A DNA stretch of 9,862 nucleotides. It comes from Nitratifractor sp. (GTDB lineage Bacteria; Campylobacterota; Campylobacteria; Campylobacterales; Sulfurovaceae). This document shows, piece by piece, positions 7,699 to 9,862 of this stretch; the stretch's first letter is position 1, and each line of letters starts with the position of its first letter. The DNA lies in NCBI GenBank assembly GCA_024762845.1, contig JANTGQ010000036.1, positions 1 to 9,862 of the forward strand, read 5' to 3'. The position numbers and the translations under genes are program-made. The notes under the pieces are model-generated. The model was given only the letters and a program-made list of their open reading frames with translations, did not search any database and was not told where the DNA came from.

Positions 7699-8037
7699 TT
7701 ACAACGCCTCTTTGTCAACCTCTCCTGTTCTTACTCTAATAGCCTGCTCAATATTGGATATAAAAATCTTTCCATCTCCAATTTTTCCACTATGTGCAAC
7801 TTTTCTAATTGCATCTACAATTGCGCTAACTCTGCTCTCATCCACAACAATCTCTACCTTCGCTTTTGGAATATAATCAACAACATACTCTGCTCCCCTA
7901 TAGAGCTCATTATGCCCCTGTTGACGCCCATATCCCTTGACCTCACTTATTGTCATACCAACAGCACCAATATTGCTGAGCACCTCTTGCACCTCATCTA
8001 ACCTGTAGGGCTTAATAACTGCCACTATTTTCTTCAC
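7699..8037 (-). CDS. glnB: Nitrogen regulatory protein P-II
   Basis: Trimeric P-II signal protein that senses ATP/ADP and 2-oxoglutarate and controls ammonium uptake and assimilation by binding partner proteins. Its 112 residues are exactly the family length. Seen: MKKIVAVIKPYRLDEVQEVL (1-20), T-loop with YRGAEYVVDY (46-55) including Y51, the uridylylation site in enteric P-II, VEIVVDE (61-67), and the nucleotide-binding B-loop GKIGDGKIF (84-92), with R101 and R103 near the C terminus. The start is GTG at 8037 with GAGGAG 5 nt upstream. No amtB or glutamine synthetase gene adjoins it; the next gene is an outer-membrane transporter. GlnB versus GlnK cannot be settled from sequence alone. The 169-bp upstream gap holds only a weak TATAGT -10 candidate (8101-8106) and no convincing sigma-54 site. 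Confidence 0.95.
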   Translation of the reverse strand: MKKIVAVIKPYRLDEVQEVLSNIGAVGMTISEVKGYGRQQGHNELYRGAEYVVDYIPKAKVEIVVDESRVSAIVDAIRKVAHSGKIGDGKIFISNIEQAIRVRTGEVDKEAL

Positions 8038-8169
8038 TTCTGCTCCTCAAATCTTAACCCCAGCACCAAAGCAAGCTACTAGGTACTGTCACTAAATCTT
8101 ACTATAAAAGCTTCTCTAAAAGCAAATTTTTCTTCATCCTGACAACTCATTCCCTTAACAGAGTAGAAA

Positions 8170-8191
8170 ATAAGTTACAAAATGCACTTAT
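8170..8191 (-). terminator. Weak AT-rich hairpin after the YqaA-like gene, possible terminator
   Basis: On the minus strand ATAAGT and ACTTAT form a 6-bp stem with a 10-nt loop, followed by TTTTC, about 15 bp after the YqaA-like stop. The stem has one GC pair, so termination would be inefficient at best. Confidence 0.25.
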
Positions 8192-8206
8192 CGCTTCATC
8201 ACGAAG

Positions 8207-8626
8207 TTATAGCACTACACTATAGATAAATATAATTGCAGCGTATCTTCCGCCTTTAGAGAGCGTCACAAAGAGAAGAAAGTAACGTAAAGGGTAGCGC
8301 AAAACTCCAGCTACAAAAGTTAAAGGGTCTCCAATAACGGGTGTAGCACTCAGCAGCAGGATAAAACCACCATAGTTGTCAAATCTCCTCTGTGCACTTA
8401 GCAGACTTTGCTCTTTGATATATTTTTTGCTCTGCAGATACTCTTCGCCCTTTAAGCCAATATAGTAGTTTAGAAGAGCTCCCACAACATTCCCAAATGT
8501 CGCTGTAAACCAGAGTGTAAAAAGGTTATACCCCAATGTTATATCATATATAAAAAGTGCTTCGCTCCCCAGTGGCAAAAGCGATCCACTTAAGAGGGCA
8601 ACTATAAAAAGTGTGAGAAAAACCAT
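8207..8626 (-). CDS. YqaA-type DedA/SNARE-associated inner-membrane protein
   Basis: Small integral inner-membrane protein of the DedA/VTT (SNARE-associated) superfamily, YqaA branch. DedA relatives act in membrane-lipid transport and envelope homeostasis; YqaA itself has no firm function. Seen in the 139-residue form: re-entrant N-terminal region FIVALLSGSLLPLGSEA (7-23) with E22, TATFGNVVGALLNYYIG (41-57), the charged loop, RFDNYGGFILLLSATPVIGD (81-100) followed by PLTFVAG, and KGGRYA (124-129). The length fits E. coli YqaA (about 142). The frame is open to a TTG at 8650, but ATG at 8626 aligns with the usual family start. Neither has a good Shine-Dalgarno. It is transcribed divergently from the tRNA operon and may have its own promoter at 8652-8680. 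Confidence 0.85.
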   Translation of the reverse strand: MVFLTLFIVALLSGSLLPLGSEALFIYDITLGYNLFTLWFTATFGNVVGALLNYYIGLKGEEYLQSKKYIKEQSLLSAQRRFDNYGGFILLLSATPVIGDPLTFVAGVLRYPLRYFLLFVTLSKGGRYAAIIFIYSVVL

Positions 8627-8651
8627 ACATAATTGTAGTAAATGCAGCAAA

Positions 8652-8680
8652 AATATAGCTTATTTGCATAAAAATGTAAT
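8652..8680 (-). promoter_or_regulatory. Candidate promoter of the YqaA-like gene
   Basis: Minus strand ATTACA (8675-8680, 4 of 6 to the -35 consensus), 17-bp spacer, TATATT (8652-8657, 5 of 6 to the -10). Transcript start would be near 8645, about 19 nt before ATG 8626. It lies back-to-back with the tRNA promoter, only 16 bp away. Confidence 0.45.
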
Positions 8681-8696
8681 TTTTTTCTAAAATCTA

Positions 8697-8725
8697 TTGA
8701 CATTTTATAAAAAATTCCCTATAAT
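8697..8725 (+). promoter_or_regulatory. Consensus sigma-70 promoter of the tRNA operon
   Basis: Perfect TTGACA (8697-8702), exactly 17 bp, perfect TATAAT (8720-8725). Expected transcript start near 8731-8733, about 10 nt before tRNA-Pro. A full-consensus promoter is usual for stable RNA genes and fits one transcript for all five tRNAs. Confidence 0.92.
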
Positions 8726-8742
8726 TGCAGTCCATTTTGATT

Positions 8743-8819
8743 CGGAGTGTAGCGCAGTCTGGTAGCGCACCTGGTTTGGGACCAGGGGGTCGAAGGTTCG
8801 AGTCCTTTCACTCCGACCA
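8743..8819 (+). tRNA. tRNA-Pro(TGG)
   Basis: First gene of the tRNA operon. 77 nt including the encoded CCA. Acceptor CGGAGTG pairs with CACTCCG, discriminator A. Anticodon stem CCTGG/CCAGG encloses loop TTTGGGA, anticodon TGG, reading CCA and by wobble other proline codons. T-arm has GGTTCGAGTCC. Confidence 0.98.
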
Positions 8820-8861
8820 CTTTGTTCTTTAAATTTAATAGTTATTTAATACTTTATTGAT

Positions 8862-8938
8862 GGTAGGCGTAGTTCAGTTGGTAGAGCGCCAGTTTGTGGC
8901 ACTGGTTGTCGTGGGTTCGAGTCCCATCGCCTACCCCA
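8862..8938 (+). tRNA. tRNA-His(GTG)
   Basis: 77 nt including the extra G at position -1 (8862) required by histidyl-tRNA synthetase, paired with discriminator C (8935), and the encoded CCA. Acceptor GTAGGCG/CGCCTAC; anticodon stem CCAGT/ACTGG with loop TTGTGGC, anticodon GTG. It follows tRNA-Pro by a 42-bp AT-rich spacer. Confidence 0.98.
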
Positions 8939-8969
8939 TTTTACGGTGTATATAGTCGTTCCAACCGAA

Positions 8970-9046
8970 GCGCTAGTAGCTCAATTGGATAGAGCATCAG
9001 ACTTCGGATCTGAGGGTTAGGGGTTCGACTCCTCTCTGGCGTACCA
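8970..9046 (+). tRNA. tRNA-Arg(TCG)
   Basis: 77 nt with encoded CCA. Acceptor GCGCTAG pairs with CTGGCGT, so the first pair is a G-U wobble with a second U-G at position 5. Anticodon stem TCAGA/TCTGA with loop CTTCGGA, anticodon TCG, reading CGA. Discriminator A. Spacer to the preceding tRNA is 31 bp. Confidence 0.97.
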
Positions 9047-9079
9047 TCAGGAACTATAGACATTCATTAAATAACATTT

Positions 9080-9156
9080 GCACTCGTAGCTCAGCTGGAT
9101 AGAGCACCCGCCTTCTAAGCGGGCGGTCTTAGGTTCGAATCCTAACGGGTGTACCA
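9080..9156 (+). tRNA. tRNA-Arg(TCT)
   Basis: 77 nt with encoded CCA. Acceptor GCACTCG pairs with CGGGTGT, again with a G-U first pair. Anticodon stem CCCGC/GCGGG with loop CTTCTAA, anticodon TCT, reading AGA and AGG. Discriminator A. Spacer to the preceding tRNA is 33 bp. Confidence 0.98.
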
Positions 9157-9201
9157 CTTTGGCTAACTTTAAGCTACTTTAGCTAAAATTTCAGCCCACA
9201 T

Positions 9202-9286
9202 GCGGATGTGGTGGAACTGGCAGACACGCTAGACTTAGGATCTAGTGCCGTAAGGCGTGGAGGTTCGACTCCTCTCATCCGCACCA
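9202..9286 (+). tRNA. tRNA-Leu(TAG), target of an integration event
   Basis: Class II tRNA of 85 nt with encoded CCA. Acceptor GCGGATG/CATCCGC, discriminator A; anticodon stem CTAGA/TCTAG with loop CTTAGGA, anticodon TAG, reading CUA and other CUN codons; long variable arm TGCCGTAAGGCGT. It is the last gene of the operon. A T-rich run follows, but no hairpin terminator is seen. Its last 19 nt plus the next 3 nt are duplicated at 9632-9653, the pattern left by tRNA-targeting integrases, and the gene itself is intact. Confidence 0.98.
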
Positions 9287-9289
9287 CTT
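9268..9289 (+). repeat. attL-like direct repeat inside the tRNA-Leu 3' end
   Basis: The 22 nt covering the T-stem 3' side, acceptor 3' strand, CCA and the next CTT recur at 9632-9653 with one mismatch; 18 nt (9272-9289, CTCTCATCCGCACCACTT) are identical. Tyrosine integrases commonly use tRNA 3' ends as attachment sites and leave such a copy at the far border of the inserted DNA. Confidence 0.8.
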
Positions 9290-9377
9290 ATTTTTTACAA
9301 TCCTTTCAAACAACGACAATACTTAACTTTAATACCATTCTAATCTTTTACTATTTTACAATTGGTAACCAAAAATA

Positions 9378-9402
9378 GATTTATCCCAGATTTTGCATTA
9401 GA
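9378..9402 (-). repeat. Repeat unit A (inverted copy)
   Basis: Read on the minus strand this is TCTAATG, C, AAAAT, CT, GGG, then an A/T-rich tail. It matches units B (9467-9491) and C (9582-9605) on the plus strand, sharing the core TCTAATG and GGG at the same spacing. The related region extends rightward to about 9440. Confidence 0.7.
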
Positions 9403-9475
9403 ATTGCCTAAAATCTACCAAACGCTTGTGCATACAGTGCAATGGTTTGTGTAGAGTTCAGTAATCTCTAATGCA
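9394..9475. repeat. Long imperfect palindrome formed by units A and B
   Basis: The left arm (9394-9432) and right arm (9438-9475) are reverse complements over about 39 nt with some mismatches and small gaps, around a TACAG loop. Perfect blocks are TGCATTAGA with TCTAATGCA at the outer end, and TCTAC and CAAAC with their complements further in. The match continues more loosely outward to CCC (9385-9387) and GGG (9482-9484). As RNA or single-stranded DNA it would form a long hairpin. Confidence 0.7.
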
Positions 9476-9490
9476 TATTCCGGGTTTAAC
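9431..9490 (+). repeat. Imperfect direct repeat, copy 1 (contains unit B)
   Basis: Aligns with 9549-9606 through CATA, GTGCA, scattered matches, TCTAATG and CGGGTTTAA, roughly two thirds identical with small gaps. The offset is 115-118 bp. It ends in the 13-bp palindrome at 9481-9493. Confidence 0.65.
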
Positions 9491-9493
9491 CCG
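9481..9493. repeat. 13-bp perfect palindrome
   Basis: CGGGTT and AACCCG arms around a central T, at the outer end of repeat unit B. Half of it (CGGGTTTAA) is present at unit C (9596-9604) without the second arm. It could be a protein-binding site or the terminus of the repeat unit. Confidence 0.5.
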
Positions 9494-9548
9494 TAGGTTA
9501 CTCGATGGTTTTTTGCAGGTTTGGATTCCCTGCGGTCATGTAAATGCC

Positions 9549-9606
9549 CATAGTGCACTGACTGATGCGGCTTCTGTGATTTCTAATGTAAAATTCGGGT
9601 TTAAGA
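9549..9606 (+). repeat. Imperfect direct repeat, copy 2 (contains unit C)
   Basis: Second, diverged copy of 9431-9490, with unit C core TCTAATG at 9582-9588 and CGGGTTTAA at 9596-9604. Unit C and unit A are inverted relative to each other (about 18 of 23 positions match), so 9380-9604 is bounded by terminal inverted repeats, as in a small MITE-like element. Confidence 0.65.
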
Positions 9607-9631
9607 AAGTCCATAAAAACTATATCAATAA

Positions 9632-9653
9632 ACTTCTCTCATCCGCACCACTT
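9632..9653 (+). repeat. attR-like copy of the tRNA-Leu 3' end
   Basis: Second copy of the 22-nt sequence at 9268-9289, differing at one base (9635). It lacks the rest of a tRNA, so it is a fragment, not a gene. It lies 114 bp before the hsdM start and may also be the left border of a further element carrying hsdM. Confidence 0.8.
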
Positions 9654-9705
9654 CAGAATATTTATCTTAGATTTTAATCAACTCCTTAAACTTTAGAGGT
9701 ACCCT

Positions 9706-9730
9706 TTATATTTTTATGGGTAAAATATAA
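9706..9730. promoter_or_regulatory. Inverted repeat upstream of hsdM, possible operator
   Basis: Perfect 9-bp arms TTATATTTT and AAAATATAA separated by the 7 bp TATGGGT, ending 37 bp before the hsdM start. The right arm overlaps a TAAAAT that could be a -10 box. A second pairing, TACCC (9700-9704) with GGGTA (9718-9722), competes with it. The position fits an operator or an RNA hairpin in the leader; AT-rich arms make chance possible. Confidence 0.45.
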
Positions 9731-9767
9731 GCTACTACTTCCTATTATTCAAAGGATACCTACAACG

Positions 9768-9862
9768 ATGCAAGAACAAAAATTTCTGCAAGATTTAGAG
9801 AAAAAACTATGGAGATCAGCAAACAAACTCCTTCCTTCCCTTGATGCTGCTGTCTATAAACA
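9768..9862 (+). CDS. hsdM: Type I restriction-modification DNA methyltransferase subunit, N-terminal fragment
   Basis: Start of a gene that runs off the window; 31 full codons are visible. The N terminus has LEKKLWRSANKLLPSLDAAVYK (residues 10-31), the hallmark of the HsdM N-terminal helical domain, normally written as LEKKLW..ADKLR...DAAEYKHVVLGL in the family. HsdM is the N6-adenine methyltransferase and, with HsdS, protects host DNA at the target sequence; with HsdR it also cleaves foreign DNA. The catalytic NPPF region and the other subunits would lie beyond the window. ATG at 9768 has AAAGGA about 11 nt upstream, slightly far. Its place next to a duplicated tRNA-Leu end suggests it is island cargo. 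A stand-alone methylase in a related defence system (for example BREX PglX) fits the N terminus less well. Confidence 0.82.
   Translation, partial: MQEQKFLQDLEKKLWRSANKLLPSLDAAVYK

Larger units (their letters stand above)
9287..9767. other. Gene-free region of 481 bp between tRNA-Leu and hsdM
   Basis: No convincing gene is seen on either strand. The region contains an AT-rich stretch (9290-9375), a cluster of three related repeat units partly folded as a long imperfect hairpin (about 9378-9605), the second copy of the tRNA-Leu 3' end (9632-9653), and an AT-rich leader with a 9-bp inverted repeat before hsdM. An ORF at 9471-9677 crosses the repeats and the att copy, has no ribosome binding site and resembles nothing I know. 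The part between the two tRNA copies is 342 bp, too short for an integrase gene, so it is a remnant or a small non-coding element. Confidence 0.75.

Noticed and set aside
7650..7718. Upstream ATG start for the OmpP1-family gene, adding 23 residues
   Set aside because: It overlaps the end of glnB, puts charged residues ahead of the signal peptide, and ignores a strong AAAGGAGG 6 nt before GTG 7649.
8102..8137. Eleven-codon leucine-rich leader peptide (MKKNLLLEKLL) before glnB on the minus strand
   Set aside because: No well-placed Shine-Dalgarno, no attenuator hairpin after it, and an ORF this short is expected by chance in AT-rich DNA.
8038..8206. Sigma-54/NtrC promoter before glnB
   Set aside because: No sequence with GG and GC at the -24/-12 spacing was found on the minus strand; only a weak TATAGT without a -35 is present.
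8627..8650. TTG start at 8650 for the YqaA-like gene
   Set aside because: It adds eight residues beyond the usual family start and has no ribosome binding site; ATG 8626 fits family length better, though it too lacks a clear site.
9378..9491. Integron attC site or CRISPR repeats
   Set aside because: The palindrome lacks proper RYYYAAC and GTTRRRY ends, and only three strongly diverged units of mixed orientation are present with no regular spacers.
9471..9677. 68-codon plus-strand ORF between the tRNA-Leu gene and hsdM
   Set aside because: No ribosome binding site, no recognisable protein, and it runs through both a repeat unit and the tRNA-Leu fragment, so it is most likely a chance reading frame.

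Overview
The window looks like chromosomal DNA from a member of the Campylobacterota, probably a free-living Sulfurovum/Sulfurimonas-like type. This rests on the low-to-moderate GC content, tight gene packing, the short Campylobacter-type glucose-6-phosphate isomerase, a Helicobacter/Campylobacter-like phosphomannomutase/phosphoglucomutase, and CCA-encoding tRNA genes. The genus is an inference.

Layout. Bases 1-8650 are coded entirely on the minus strand. Reading in the direction of transcription (right to left) come a YqaA/DedA-type membrane protein, a P-II nitrogen regulator, an OmpP1/FadL-type outer-membrane protein, a YqiA-like esterase, then phosphomannomutase/phosphoglucomutase, glucose-6-phosphate isomerase, UTP-glucose-1-phosphate uridylyltransferase, UDP-glucose 6-dehydrogenase and a UDP-glucuronate 4-epimerase cut off by the window edge. 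The last five form an almost uninterrupted route from fructose-6-phosphate to UDP-galacturonate, a precursor for surface polysaccharide or LPS. They are tightly packed (4-bp and 8-bp overlaps, a 5-bp gap) behind a good sigma-70 type promoter at 5818-5846. Most starts in this block are GTG.

From about 8697 the strand switches. A perfect TTGACA-17-TATAAT promoter leads five tRNA genes on the plus strand: Pro(TGG), His(GTG), Arg(TCG), Arg(TCT), Leu(TAG). All have the CCA end encoded.

Bases 9287-9767 hold no convincing gene but are the most interesting part. The 3' end of tRNA-Leu is duplicated at 9632-9653 (21 of 22 identical), the mark left by a tRNA-targeting integrase. Between the two copies lie three diverged copies of one repeat unit, two facing each other as a long imperfect hairpin (about 9380-9490) and two in tandem. 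Just beyond the second copy, a perfect 9-bp inverted repeat precedes the start of a type I restriction-modification methylase gene (hsdM), which runs off the window. The right edge therefore looks like the border of a tRNA-Leu genomic island carrying a DNA-modification system, whereas the left 9.3 kb looks like core chromosome.
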